A stretch of DNA of 64,000 nucleotides. Source: Amnibacterium flavum. GTDB taxonomy: Bacteria > Actinomycetota > Actinomycetes > Actinomycetales > Microbacteriaceae. The notes under the pieces were generated by a model. It was not told the origin of the DNA, made no database searches, and saw nothing but the letters and a program-made list of their open reading frames with translations. The translations under genes were made by a program, and so were the position numbers. This document shows, piece by piece, positions 35,215 to 43,844 of the stretch; position 1 is the stretch's first letter; every line of letters begins with the position of its first letter. The stretch spans positions 372,001-436,000 of the forward strand of contig NZ_QEOP01000002.1 in NCBI RefSeq assembly GCF_003097495.1, in the 5' to 3' direction.

Positions 35215-35883
35215 ATGAGCAACTACGACTTCGGTGGCACGGCGTTCCAGAACGGCCAGGAACCCGGCTCCCGCTACATCCTCCCCACCTTCGAGGAGCG
35301 CACCGCCTACGGGTACAAGCGCCAGGACCCCTACGCCAAGCTCTTCGAGGACCGCATCATCTTCCTCGGCGTGCAGGTCGATGACGCGTCGGCCGACGAC
35401 ATCATGGCCCAGCTCCTCGTCCTCGAGAGCCAGGACCCCGACCGCGACATCGTGATGTACATCAACTCGCCCGGTGGATCCTTCACCGCCATGACGGCGA
35501 TCTACGACACGATGCAGTACATCCGCCCGCACATCCAGACGGTCGTGCTCGGCCAGGCCGCATCGGCCGCCGCCGTGCTGACCGCGGCGGGCACACCCGG
35601 CAAGCGTCTCGCCCTGCCCAACGCCCGCATCCTGATCCACCAGCCCGCAACGGGTGACGCGGGTCGTGGCCAGGCGTCCGACATCGAGATCCAGGCGCGA
35701 GAGATCATGCGCATGCGCGAATGGCTCGAGGAGACGCTCTCGAAGCACTCGAACCGCACGGTCGAGCAGGTCAACAAGGACATCGATCGCGACAAGATCC
35801 TCGGCGCGTCCGAGGCTCTCGAGTACGGCCTGATCGACCAGGTCCTGACCAGCCGCAAGAGCCTGCCGGCTCTCGCCAAGTAG
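35215..35883 (+). CDS. clpP2: ATP-dependent Clp protease proteolytic subunit 2
   Basis: 222 residues with an N-terminal extension of about 25 residues relative to ClpP1, as is typical of ClpP2 in actinobacteria and probably a processed propeptide. Nucleophile Ser in QAASAAAVL near residue 115, His in LIHQPATG near 142, Asp in DIDRDKILGASEALEYG near 188. It forms the second ring type and docks ClpX or ClpC1. It ends before a strong hairpin. Confidence 0.96.
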   Translation: MSNYDFGGTAFQNGQEPGSRYILPTFEERTAYGYKRQDPYAKLFEDRIIFLGVQVDDASADDIMAQLLVLESQDPDRDIVMYINSPGGSFTAMTAIYDTMQYIRPHIQTVVLGQAASAAAVLTAAGTPGKRLALPNARILIHQPATGDAGRGQASDIEIQAREIMRMREWLEETLSKHSNRTVEQVNKDIDRDKILGASEALEYGLIDQVLTSRKSLPALAK

Positions 35884-35910
35884 CCTCCGGGCTCCGTCAG
35901 AACAGCACAA

Positions 35911-35944
35911 CGGAAGGGCCGTCGGGAAACCGGCGGCCCTTCCG
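35911..35944 (+). terminator. clpP1P2 terminator
   Basis: CGGAAGGGCCGTCGG pairs with CCGGCGGCCCTTCCG around GAAA (one G-T pair), followed by GCGTTTGCG. A 15-pair stem with a GNRA loop. Confidence 0.85.
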
Positions 35945-36107
35945 GCGTTTGCGCGCGGTTCCCCGGTCCATCCGTGAGAAGGCTCGATGACCGGTGCGGG
36001 AACTCGACGCGCTGACTCGCAGCATTGACCCCTGATGTCCGAAGCAGAGGTTAGGCTCTTTCCACGGCTACAGCTCTGGACACAGAGCACCGGGAGGGAT
36101 ACAGCAC

Positions 36108-37385
36108 ATGGCGCGGATCGGGGAAAGCGCAGACCTGCTCAAGTGCTCCTTCTGTGGCAAGAGCCAGAAGCAGGTGCAGCAACTGATCGCCGGTCCCGGC
36201 GTGTACATCTGCGACGAGTGCGTCGAGCTGTGCAACGAGATCATCGAGGAGCGTCTCGCCGAGGTCGGCGAAGAGGCCACCAGCGAGTTCGACCTCCCGA
36301 AGCCCAAGGAGATCTACGGCTTCCTCGAGGAGTACGTGATCGGTCAGGAACAGGCCAAGCGGGCCCTGTCGGTGGCGGTGTACAACCACTACAAGCGCAT
36401 CCGTTCGCGCCAGACCCTCACCGCGGCCGAGGCGCTGAACGACGACATCGAGATCGCCAAGAGCAACATCCTGCTCATCGGTCCCACGGGCTGCGGCAAG
36501 ACCTACCTCGCGCAGACTCTCGCCAAGCGTCTCAACGTCCCGTTCGCGGTCGCCGACGCGACGGCGCTGACCGAGGCGGGCTACGTCGGTGAAGACGTCG
36601 AGAACATCCTCCTCAAGCTCATCCAGGCCGCCGACTACGACGTCAAGCGCGCCGAGACGGGCATCATCTACATCGACGAGGTCGACAAGATCGCCCGCAA
36701 GGCCGAGAACCCGTCGATCACACGTGATGTGTCGGGCGAGGGCGTCCAGCAGGCGCTGCTGAAGATCCTCGAGGGCACGGTCGCCTCGGTTCCGCCGCAG
36801 GGCGGCCGCAAGCACCCGCACCAGGAGTTCATCCAGGTCGACACCACCAACGTGCTCTTCATCGTCGCCGGTGCGTTCTCGGGTCTCGAGGAGATCATCT
36901 CCAACCGTGCCGGCAAGAAGGGCATCGGCTTCGGAGCGCCCCTTCACAGCAAGGGCGATGACCTCAACCTCTTCAGCGAGGTCCTCCCCGAGGACCTGCA
37001 CAAGTTCGGTCTGATCCCCGAGTTCATCGGGCGCCTTCCCGTCGTCACGACGGTCACCCCGCTCGACCAGCACGCCCTCATGGAGATCCTCACCGTCCCG
37101 AAGAACGCCCTGGTCAAGCAGTACCAGCGCATGTTCGAGATCGACGGCGTCGAGCTCGAATTCGATCGGGGTGCTCTCGAAGCGATCGCCGATCTGGCAG
37201 TGCTTCGTCAGACAGGGGCACGAGGTCTGCGCGCAATCCTCGAAGAGGTCCTCGGCCCGATCATGTTCGAGGTCCCCTCGAGTGACGAGGTCGGTCGTGT
37301 GGTCATCACGCGAGCCTCCGTCGCCGAGAATGCGGCACCCACGATCGTTCCGCGCACCCCGATGCGCACCGAGAAGAGCGCCTGA
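36108..37385 (+). CDS. clpX: ATP-dependent Clp protease ATP-binding subunit ClpX
   Basis: 425 residues. The N-terminal zinc domain has CSFCGKS (Cys13, Cys16) and ICDECVELC. The AAA+ core has Walker A GPTGCGKT near residue 125, Walker [11 protein letters not shown] near 189, pore loop GYVGED near 162 and sensor-2 arginine in the small domain ([10 protein letters not shown]). The IGF-like loop that docks ClpP reads KKGIGFG. It unfolds substrates into ClpP1P2. Ribosome site GAGGGATAC. It has its own upstream region after the clpP2 terminator. Confidence 0.97.
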   Translation: MARIGESADLLKCSFCGKSQKQVQQLIAGPGVYICDECVELCNEIIEERLAEVGEEATSEFDLPKPKEIYGFLEEYVIGQEQAKRALSVAVYNHYKRIRSRQTLTAAEALNDDIEIAKSNILLIGPTGCGKTYLAQTLAKRLNVPFAVADATALTEAGYVGEDVENILLKLIQAADYDVKRAETGIIYIDEVDKIARKAENPSITRDVSGEGVQQALLKILEGTVASVPPQGGRKHPHQEFIQVDTTNVLFIVAGAFSGLEEIISNRAGKKGIGFGAPLHSKGDDLNLFSEVLPEDLHKFGLIPEFIGRLPVVTTVTPLDQHALMEILTVPKNALVKQYQRMFEIDGVELEFDRGALEAIADLAVLRQTGARGLRAILEEVLGPIMFEVPSSDEVGRVVITRASVAENAAPTIVPRTPMRTEKSA

Positions 37386-37420
37386 CCCGAGGGTCCCTCC
37401 AGTACCGTCCCCGGGTCGAG

Positions 37421-37445
37421 CGGCGCCCCGCGGCGGTGGGCGCTG
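37421..37445. terminator. Weak bidirectional hairpin between clpX and the oxidoreductase gene
   Basis: CGGCGCCC pairs with GGGCGCTG around CGCGGCGGT (one G-T pair). Both genes converge here. Confidence 0.45.
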
Positions 37446-37467
37446 AGTCGCGGTCGAGCGCGACGCC

Positions 37468-39012
37468 TCAGATAGTGAAGCTGAGGAAGTCGTATCCGGT
37501 TGCGCCGTCGGGCAGCACGCCCTGTCGGGTCGCGATCTGCACCATTCCCTCGGCATCCGTCGCCCGGACCGTTGCGGTGTGAGTGCCGGTCACGCCGGTC
37601 AGATCGATGCGCCACTGCCGCCAGGTGTCGACCGTCAGCTCACCGGCGAGCTGAGCGAGCTGCCATTCGCCGTCGTCGATCTGGACCTCGACGGCTGAGA
37701 TCCCGACATGCGGCGACCACGCCACACCGGCGAGGGTGACGCTCGACGCGTCGGGATCGGTGCGTGCGACATCGATGCGGCTCGAGAGCTTGACGGGGCC
37801 CTTCGCCCCCCAGCCCCGCTGCGTCCAGTACGCGTCGACCTCGTCGAACCGGGTCACCTTCAGTTCGACGACCCACTTGGTCGCGGAGACGTAGCCGTAC
37901 AGTCCCGGCACCACGAGACGGGCGGGGAACCCGTGCTCGGGCGGAAGAGGTTCGCCGTTCATCGCCACGGCGACGATCGCGTTCCTGTCGTCGGTGAGAG
38001 CCTCGATGGGCGTGCCCGCGGTGAAGGAGTCGGAGCTGATCGAGAGCACCATGTCGGCATCCGGCAGCGGCCGTGCGCGCTGTAGCAGCAGGCGCACCGG
38101 GTAGCCGAGCCACTTGGCCGTCGAGATCAGGTCGCCGCCGACCTCATTGGAGACGCAGCTGAGCGTCGCATAGCTCTCTTCCAATGGAAGGGCGAGCAAC
38201 TCGTCCCAGGAGATCTCGATCTCCTCCTCGACCATGCCCGTGATCCGCAGCGACCATTCCGCGGGGTCGATCTCGGGGACGACGAGGGCGGTGTCGATCC
38301 GGTAGAACGCGTCGTTCGAAGTGATGAGCGGCGAGATGCCGGGGATGTCGAAGGAGGCGTCGGCCGGGACCGCGGACACCGCGGTCGACGGCTTCGGGAG
38401 CGTGATCGATCCGATGAGCTCTCGGGCACGCCGTGCCGATGCGCCCGCCCACTGCCCGACGGCGACCGCGGCGATACCGGCGATGGAGAGGACGCCCGCT
38501 GTCCGGAGGAACGCACGCCGCTCGATCCGACCGTTCTGCGCAGCTTCCGCGGCGGCTCGTTCGGGGGAGATGTAGACGGTCCGGCGGGGCCCGCGCAGGA
38601 TCCTCCGGAGCACGAGGGCGGCGACGACCGTGCCGGCCGCGGCGGGCACCGTGGCGAGGAGACCGGCATCGGGACGGCTGGCGGTGGCGAAGACGCCCAG
38701 CACGCCGAAGGCGGCGATGAGCAGCGTGCCGAAAGGGGGACGGCGGCGCTCGAGCATGCCGATCGGGAATGCGAGAGATGCGATGACGATAACGAGGAGA
38801 GTGATGAGCGCGGGTTTGTCGGCGGTGCCGAACAGCCCGATCATCGTCTCCTTCGCCCACGGGGGAGCGAGATCGATGACGATCGCGCCAACCGAGGCGA
38901 GCGGGCTCGAGGTCGGTGCGAAGATCCCGGCGAGCAGCTCGGCCGTACCCACTCCGACGAGTGCTGCGGCGACGCCGGCCGGCCCCGCCGCGACTGACCG
39001 CGCAACGCTCAT
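37468..39012 (-). CDS. Membrane-anchored molybdopterin-dependent oxidoreductase (sulfite oxidase fold)
   Basis: 514 residues from ATG 39012. About four membrane segments fill residues 10-130, then an RRAFLRTAG segment, close to a twin-arginine pattern, precedes a fifth hydrophobic stretch (about 160-180). The rest is a sulfite-oxidase-type molybdenum domain with the metal-ligand Cys in LSCVSNEVGGDLIS near 311, and an Ig-like C-terminal dimer domain ending RQGVLPDGATGYDFLSFTI. The catalytic part would face outside. The substrate and electron acceptor are unknown; there is no heme subunit nearby. This fused form is common in high-GC Gram-positives. Confidence 0.88.
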   Translation of the reverse strand: MSVARSVAAGPAGVAAALVGVGTAELLAGIFAPTSSPLASVGAIVIDLAPPWAKETMIGLFGTADKPALITLLVIVIASLAFPIGMLERRRPPFGTLLIAAFGVLGVFATASRPDAGLLATVPAAAGTVVAALVLRRILRGPRRTVYISPERAAAEAAQNGRIERRAFLRTAGVLSIAGIAAVAVGQWAGASARRARELIGSITLPKPSTAVSAVPADASFDIPGISPLITSNDAFYRIDTALVVPEIDPAEWSLRITGMVEEEIEISWDELLALPLEESYATLSCVSNEVGGDLISTAKWLGYPVRLLLQRARPLPDADMVLSISSDSFTAGTPIEALTDDRNAIVAVAMNGEPLPPEHGFPARLVVPGLYGYVSATKWVVELKVTRFDEVDAYWTQRGWGAKGPVKLSSRIDVARTDPDASSVTLAGVAWSPHVGISAVEVQIDDGEWQLAQLAGELTVDTWRQWRIDLTGVTGTHTATVRATDAEGMVQIATRQGVLPDGATGYDFLSFTI

Positions 39013-39104
39013 TTCGTGAGGGTAGCGCGGCAGTTCGAGTGCCTCTCTCAGCGACGGGGCCCGATTTCGCGGGGCGCCCCGCTGTCTCGCAGGCTTCCGC
39101 GACC

Positions 39105-39110
39105 TAGGCT
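39105..39110 (+). promoter_or_regulatory. -10 hexamer of a probable leaderless methyltransferase mRNA
   Basis: TAGGCT lies six bases before the GTG at 39117. The six bases between (GGACCT) do not form a usable ribosome site at that distance. Confidence 0.45.
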
Positions 39111-39116
39111 GGACCT

Positions 39117-39920
39117 GTGGAGAACGCGGGTTACGTGCATGGACACCATGAGTCCGTCCTGCGCTCGCACAGCTGGCGCACCGTCGAGAACTCCGCGCAC
39201 TACCTGATCCACCACCTGCACGGCGGATTCGACATCCTCGACGTCGGCAGCGGACCCGGCACGATCTCGGTCGACCTCGCCGATCGGGTGGCTCCCGGCA
39301 GGGTCGTCGGTGTCGACGCGGCGGAATCGGTGGTGCGGGGGGCACGTGAGCTCGCCGAGTCGCGTGGACTGCGCAACGTGCGCTTCGTCACGGGCGATGC
39401 CTACGACCTCCCCTTCCAGGACGACACGTTCGACATCGCTCACGCGCATCAGGTGCTGCAGCACCTGGAGGACCCGATCGCAGTGCTCCGCGAGATGGCC
39501 CGCGTCGTCAAGCCGGGCGGTATCGTCGCCGCGCGCGACGTCGACTACGGCGGGTCGATCTGGTACCCGGCCAGCGACGGCCTCGCTGAGTGGAAAGACC
39601 TGTACGACCGCGTCGCCCGTGCCGGCGGCGGCGAGCCCGACGCAGGGCGTCGGCTGCTGGCCTGGGCGCACGAGGCGGGCTTCGCCGAAGTCGTCGCCAC
39701 CGGTTCGATCTGGGCGTTCTCCTCTGACGAGGACCGCGCCTGGTGGGGCGGGCTGTGGGCCGACCGGGTGATCGAGTCCGACTTCGCGGCACGAGCGATC
39801 GCCATCGGCGCCACTCAGGCCGACCTTCAGCGCATCGCCGACGCCTGGCGCGCCTGGTCGGCGAACCCGGACGGCTGGTTCTCCTTCCCGCACGGCGAGA
39901 TCATCGCAACGGTCCGCTGA
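39117..39920 (+). CDS. Class I SAM-dependent methyltransferase
   Basis: 267 residues from GTG 39117. The SAM-binding motif I DILDVGSGPGTISVDLA lies near residue 40, the acidic residue of motif II in VVGVDAAES near 63, and motif post-I/IV in FDIAHAHQVLQHLEDP near 107, followed by LREMARVVKPGGIVAARDVDYG. The substrate is not deducible; the C-terminal third with several Trp (WWGGLWADR) may bind it. Divergent from the oxidoreductase gene. Confidence 0.9.
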   Translation: MENAGYVHGHHESVLRSHSWRTVENSAHYLIHHLHGGFDILDVGSGPGTISVDLADRVAPGRVVGVDAAESVVRGARELAESRGLRNVRFVTGDAYDLPFQDDTFDIAHAHQVLQHLEDPIAVLREMARVVKPGGIVAARDVDYGGSIWYPASDGLAEWKDLYDRVARAGGGEPDAGRRLLAWAHEAGFAEVVATGSIWAFSSDEDRAWWGGLWADRVIESDFAARAIAIGATQADLQRIADAWRAWSANPDGWFSFPHGEIIATVR

Positions 39921-40033
39921 CCCGCTCAGCGAATTCATCGGCGCCGTTCTGGCGAGTCCGAGGGCGGCGAACGTAGCCTTCAGGAAGAAGCGTCGCGGTA
40001 ACCGAGGCCGCATCCGGCCCCCGCTGGCGCGGG

Positions 40034-40465
40034 ATGGACGACACCATGACTCGCACGATGGACATGATGATGGCGATGCCGATGAGCGGCAGCACCATGA
40101 GTGAGATGGACATGATGGCGATGCAGGAGTGCATCGAAGCCTGTTCGGCCTGCTCGCAGGCGTGCACCATCTCGGCCGACGCGATGGCCGGGTCCGACAT
40201 GGACGGCGCAGGCCGCTGCTCGAGCATGTGCTCGAACTGCGCCGACGTGACCATGACCATGATGCGCATGATGATGCGTCCCATGGGAATGGACGCGATG
40301 AGCATGACCGCCATGCTGGAGGCGTGCATCGCCATGTGCCGCGCCTGCATGGAGGAATGCATGAGCCACGCCTCGATGAGCGAGACCTGCCGTCTCTGCG
40401 CCCAGGCCTGCGAGGCCTGCATCGCCGCATGCGAGAAGCTCATGGGGTCGATGGCGACCGCCTGA
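40034..40465 (+). CDS. Cys/Met-rich four-helix-bundle copper-binding protein (Csp-like)
   Basis: 143 residues with 16 Cys and about 33 Met. The Cys occur as repeated CxxxCxxC groups (ECIEACSACSQAC, ACIAMCRACMEEC, TCRLCAQACEACIAAC) on predicted helices, the mark of the DUF326/Csp copper storage family, which line the core of a four-helix bundle with Cys thiols and bind many Cu(I). The N-terminal 30 residues are extremely Met-rich. There is no signal peptide, so it is cytoplasmic and likely buffers copper. Starts at 40034 and 40046 are both possible. No CsoR or copper exporter lies nearby. Confidence 0.85.
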   Translation: MDDTMTRTMDMMMAMPMSGSTMSEMDMMAMQECIEACSACSQACTISADAMAGSDMDGAGRCSSMCSNCADVTMTMMRMMMRPMGMDAMSMTAMLEACIAMCRACMEECMSHASMSETCRLCAQACEACIAACEKLMGSMATA

Positions 40466-40473
40466 CGCGAACC

Positions 40474-40496
40474 CGACCCGGCGTGGGATCGGGTCG
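40474..40496. terminator. Short bidirectional hairpin after the Csp-like gene
   Basis: CGACCCG pairs with CGGGTCG around a nine-base loop, between convergent genes. Confidence 0.5.
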
Positions 40497-40511
40497 TCGG
40501 CGTCGCCCCGG

Positions 40512-40835
40512 CTAGACGTCGGCGACGCTGATGCGGCGACTGCCGGAGGCGAGCACCGAGTAGTCGGCGTGCACGGCAACCGGAGTCCCGACTCCGACGA
40601 GTGCCGCCGGCCCGTGATGCCACAGCCGGCGGACGTCGCCCGTCTGCCATTCCACGAGCTCGATCCAGCCGTCGTCGCCCGAACTGCGCACGATCGCATC
40701 CACCCATCGCGACGGCGTCGCGAGCGCGAGCCGGAGCCGGATGAGGGTCAGTGCGTGGCCGGGACGGTCGTCGACGCACATGCCGCCGTGCTCGCAGGTG
40801 GTCGAGAGCGTCCGCGGCGTGCTGTGCTGCGTCAT
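40512..40835 (-). CDS. Hypothetical protein
   Basis: 107 residues from ATG 40835, chosen for the GGGATAGGGA ribosome site. It carries two N-terminal Cys with His (TTCEHGGMCVDD), which could bind a metal or form a disulfide, and a beta-rich remainder with several Trp (WVDAIVRSSGDDGWIELVEW). No domain was recognised. It faces the copper-protein gene across a terminator and lies 148 bases beyond the end of the M3 peptidase gene. Confidence 0.65.
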   Translation of the reverse strand: MTQHSTPRTLSTTCEHGGMCVDDRPGHALTLIRLRLALATPSRWVDAIVRSSGDDGWIELVEWQTGDVRRLWHHGPAALVGVGTPVAVHADYSVLASGSRRISVADV

Positions 40836-40983
40836 GGCTGTCCCTATCCCTTCGTGCATTCGAGCGGGCTGCGTGCGACCGATTGCCGTGCGATCAAGGT
40901 AGGCCGAGCGTGACGAAGCCGCATCCGCACGTGTCACATGACGAAACACAGGCGGTCGAATCCCCGAGCGGATGGTGCTCGGC

Positions 40984-43023
40984 TCATTCGTCGAGGCCCC
41001 GCCTCGCGAGTAGAGGACCGATCTCGGCGTCGCGGCCCCGGAACTCCCGGTATGCCGCCAACGGGTCGCGGGAACCGCCGATGCCGAGCACGTATCGGCG
41101 GAATCGGTCGCCGTTCGGGCGGGACAGGCCGCCGTTGTCGCGGAACCACTCCACGGTGTCGGCGTCGAGGACCTCGCTCCAGATGTACGAGTAGTAACCG
41201 GCGTCGTATCCGCCCGCGAAGATGTGGGCGAAGTACGCGCTCGAGTAGCGCGGCGGGACGCCCGGAACGTCGAGGCCGGCGTCGGCGAGTGCCTGCCGCT
41301 CGAAGGCCTCGACGTCGGTAACGGCATCCGCCTGCTCGCGCGAGAGCGAATGCCAGGCCTGATCGAGCAGCGCGGCGGCGAGGTACTCGGTCGTCGCGAA
41401 TCCTTCGCCATGGCTCTGGGCGGCCTTCACCCGGTCGACGACCTCGGAGGGCATGGGTTCGCCGGTATCGAAACGACGGGCGTACGAGGTCGCGACCTCG
41501 GGCCAGAGCGCCCACATCTCGTTGACCTGACTGGGGAACTCGACGAAGTCGCGGAACACGCGCGTTCCCGCGAAGTGGGGGAACCGGACCGTCGCGAGCA
41601 GCCCGTGCAGTGCGTGCCCGAACTCGTGGAAGAAGGTCTCGACCTCGTCGAGGGTGAGCAGTGTCGGCTCGCCCTCGGCCGGCCGCGACACGTTGAGGTT
41701 GTTCATGACGATCGTGCGCGTGCCGAGGAGTTCCGACTGCTCGACGAGCGAGTTCATCCACGCGCCGCCGCGTTTGGAGTCGCGGGTGTAGAGGTCGAGC
41801 AGGTAGAGACCGCGAGGGCCGTCGTCGTCGCCGACCTCGAAGACCCGGACCCCCGGCGCATAGCCGACGAGGTCGGGTCGCTCCGTGAAGGTGAGCCCGT
41901 ACAGTGCGTTCGCCGCGAAGAAGACGCCGTCGCGGAGGACGCGCTCGGCATTGAAGTACGGGCGCATCGCGGCAGTGTCGACGGAGTGCAGTTCTCGGCG
42001 CTCCTGCTCCGCGTAGAAGGCGTGATCCCAGCTCTCGAGCGGCCCGTCGACGCCGTCGGCCCTCAGGCGGACGGCGAGGGCATCGGCTTCGCGCCGAGCG
42101 TTGCGGGCCGCGATCGGGGCGAGGCTGTTCAACATCCCGGCGACGGCCTCAGCGGTGCCGGCGGTGTTGTCGGCGGCGACGGCGGCGGCGTGCGAGGCGA
42201 AGCCGAGCAGCTCGGCTCGTTCTGCCCGGAGCCGGACGATCTCGAGGAGAACGGGGCGGTTGTCGAATGCGTTGTCCCGGGATCCGCGAGCGAGGGAGGC
42301 GCGCATGATCCGCTCGCGGAGCCCGCGATCACGGAGAGACGCGAGCGCGGGGTGACCGCTGGGGAGGACGAGGGTGATCAGATGCTTGCCCTCCAGCCCC
42401 CGCCCGGCCGCCGCTTCGGCGGCGCCGGAGATCTCGGACGCGTCGAGGCCGGCGAGCTCCGCCGGGTCGTCGACGACGAGAGCGAGGTCGTTGGTGTCGT
42501 CGAGGAGGTTCTTGTCGAAGCGCGCGCTGAGCACCGAGAGCCGCTGGTTGATCTCGCGGAGCCGAACCTTGGCCGCCTCGTCGAGGCCGGCTCCGGCGAG
42601 TCGCATCTCGGTCTCGTAGCGCTCGGCGAGGTAGCGCTCCTCGGCAGTGAGGGACTGGCCATCGGCTGCGATCGTCGCGATGCGCGCGTAGAGGGACGGG
42701 TCGAGGCGGATGGCGTCCGCGTGCTCGGCGAGACGCGGTGCGATGCTCTGCTCGAGCTCGGCGAGCGCGTCGGTGCTGTCCGAGGAGAGCAGTGAGAAGA
42801 ACACGGCAGCGACCCGGTCGAGAACCCGGCCGCTCCGCTCGAGCGGTTCCAGGGTGTTCGCGAACGTCGGCGCCTCTTCATCCGCGACGATGGCGGCGAC
42901 CTCGGCCCGCTGCTGGGACATGCCCTCGACGAACGCGGGCTCGAAATGCTCGAAGCGGATCTCGGCGAACGGCGGCAGGCCGTGGGGGAGCGGACTCGGG
43001 TCGAGGAAGGGGTTCGCGGTCAC
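40984..43023 (-). CDS. dcp: M3 family metallopeptidase (peptidyl-dipeptidase Dcp type)
   Basis: 679 residues, the usual length. The zinc motif HEFGHALHGL lies near residue 465 with the third ligand Glu in the downstream FVEFPSQVNEM. The N-terminus (PLPHGLPPFAEIRFEHFEPAF) is that of oligopeptidase A/Dcp. It would trim short peptides in the cytoplasm, releasing dipeptides or smaller pieces after Clp and other proteases. GTG start at 43023. The C-terminus IGGSRDPLAAYREFRGRDAEIGPLLARRGLDE is complete. Divergent from the promoter at 43062. Confidence 0.92.
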   Translation of the reverse strand: MTANPFLDPSPLPHGLPPFAEIRFEHFEPAFVEGMSQQRAEVAAIVADEEAPTFANTLEPLERSGRVLDRVAAVFFSLLSSDSTDALAELEQSIAPRLAEHADAIRLDPSLYARIATIAADGQSLTAEERYLAERYETEMRLAGAGLDEAAKVRLREINQRLSVLSARFDKNLLDDTNDLALVVDDPAELAGLDASEISGAAEAAAGRGLEGKHLITLVLPSGHPALASLRDRGLRERIMRASLARGSRDNAFDNRPVLLEIVRLRAERAELLGFASHAAAVAADNTAGTAEAVAGMLNSLAPIAARNARREADALAVRLRADGVDGPLESWDHAFYAEQERRELHSVDTAAMRPYFNAERVLRDGVFFAANALYGLTFTERPDLVGYAPGVRVFEVGDDDGPRGLYLLDLYTRDSKRGGAWMNSLVEQSELLGTRTIVMNNLNVSRPAEGEPTLLTLDEVETFFHEFGHALHGLLATVRFPHFAGTRVFRDFVEFPSQVNEMWALWPEVATSYARRFDTGEPMPSEVVDRVKAAQSHGEGFATTEYLAAALLDQAWHSLSREQADAVTDVEAFERQALADAGLDVPGVPPRYSSAYFAHIFAGGYDAGYYSYIWSEVLDADTVEWFRDNGGLSRPNGDRFRRYVLGIGGSRDPLAAYREFRGRDAEIGPLLARRGLDE

Positions 43024-43061
43024 GGTTTGAGACTATTCGCGCTCGAGGTCCGCTCCGCCTC

Positions 43062-43090
43062 TTGTCGTCGACGGTGGGGCGGGCTAGCGT
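43062..43090 (+). promoter_or_regulatory. Promoter upstream of the short ORF and the 92-residue gene
   Basis: TTGTCG (-35, 43062-43067), a 17-base spacer, and TAGCGT (-10, 43085-43090). The geometry is that of a housekeeping sigma promoter, and the start of the mRNA would lie near 43097. Confidence 0.55.
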
Positions 43091-43124
43091 GTGAGCAGTC
43101 AGTCACGACCGAGAGGAGACTGAA

Positions 43125-43175
43125 ATGGCAAAGCCAGCGTTCATCCAGTGCTCCGTCGGCGTCTTCACCGCGTAG
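43125..43175 (+). CDS. Sixteen-residue upstream ORF
   Basis: ATG 43125 follows GAGAGGAGAC and encodes MAKPAFIQCSVGVFTA, stopping at TAG 43173. The promoter and ribosome site are both good, so it is likely translated. After the TAG the same frame stays open for 71 codons and ends at a TGA that overlaps the ATG of the gene at 43388 (ATGA), as if an amber codon split a longer gene. It may be a leader peptide controlling the downstream gene, or the start of a decayed gene. No known leader peptide matches. Confidence 0.45.
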   Translation: MAKPAFIQCSVGVFTA

Positions 43176-43387
43176 CAGACCGACGCCCCTGCGGCTGCGG
43201 TCGCTGCGCCTGAGTCGCCAGACGGTACCGTCGTCGCTTCCTGCGACCAGCCTGTCCGCACGCCCCTTCCGGGCCTGCTGCTGACGGGCTCCCGCCACGT
43301 CTCCTTCGACGTCTGCGGGCTTCCCGCCGCCTCCGCGGCACCTGCCCGAGCCAGCCGGCCGGGCATCCCTCGATCGAGGACATCGAC

Positions 43388-43666
43388 ATGAATACGACCC
43401 TCGGCGCCGGCGAACACACCGGTGCCGGAACCGAACAGCACACCATCGTCGTGGTGCCCGCCGGGCGCCTCGGCCTGATCGACCGGACCGCGATGCGGCT
43501 CGGTCTCGCTCTCATCCTGTGGGGGCAGCGTCCCACCCGGCGTCGCCCCGCCGGCGGTCCGCTCACCAGCGAACGCGTCGACGAACTGCTGCGGATGCGC
43601 CGCGCGGGCGCCGACGCTGCGCGCGAACGGCACGCGGGAGGACGTGCCCTCCCGCCCATCCTGTGA
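43388..43666 (+). CDS. Small conserved hypothetical protein
   Basis: 92 residues. GAGGA lies about eight bases before ATG 43388. The middle reads GRLGLIDRTAMRLGLALILWGQRP, a short amphipathic or weakly hydrophobic helix, followed by a Leu/Arg-rich helix with ERVDELLRMRRAG. Small proteins with the same layout (N-terminal Thr/Val-rich segment, RxALRLGLAL helix, charged tail) are frequent in Microbacteriaceae; none has a known function. It follows the short upstream ORF, which it would be controlled by if that ORF is a leader. Confidence 0.65.
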   Translation: MNTTLGAGEHTGAGTEQHTIVVVPAGRLGLIDRTAMRLGLALILWGQRPTRRRPAGGPLTSERVDELLRMRRAGADAARERHAGGRALPPIL

Positions 43667-43844
43667 ACGGCTCCGCTCCGACCGTCGCACCGCTTCGACC
43701 TCGCATGACGAGGCGAGCGGTGTGGTGGTCGAAGCGACACGATCGTGTGACCAGGACGAGGTATGCCGCGCGCGGTGGCCTCGGTGCCAGACTGGGCGCG
43801 ACCCGCGGCCAGTGTCGCGGCATTATCAAGGGGGAACGAGCGCT

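Noticed and set aside
36051-37556. 501-codon minus-strand frame opposite clpX
   Set aside because: Antisense of ClpX; no homology.
43173-43175. Amber recoding (pyrrolysine-like) as the explanation of the two in-frame TAG codons
   Set aside because: No tRNA or pyl genes in the window, and simple nonsense mutation or a leader peptide explains both.
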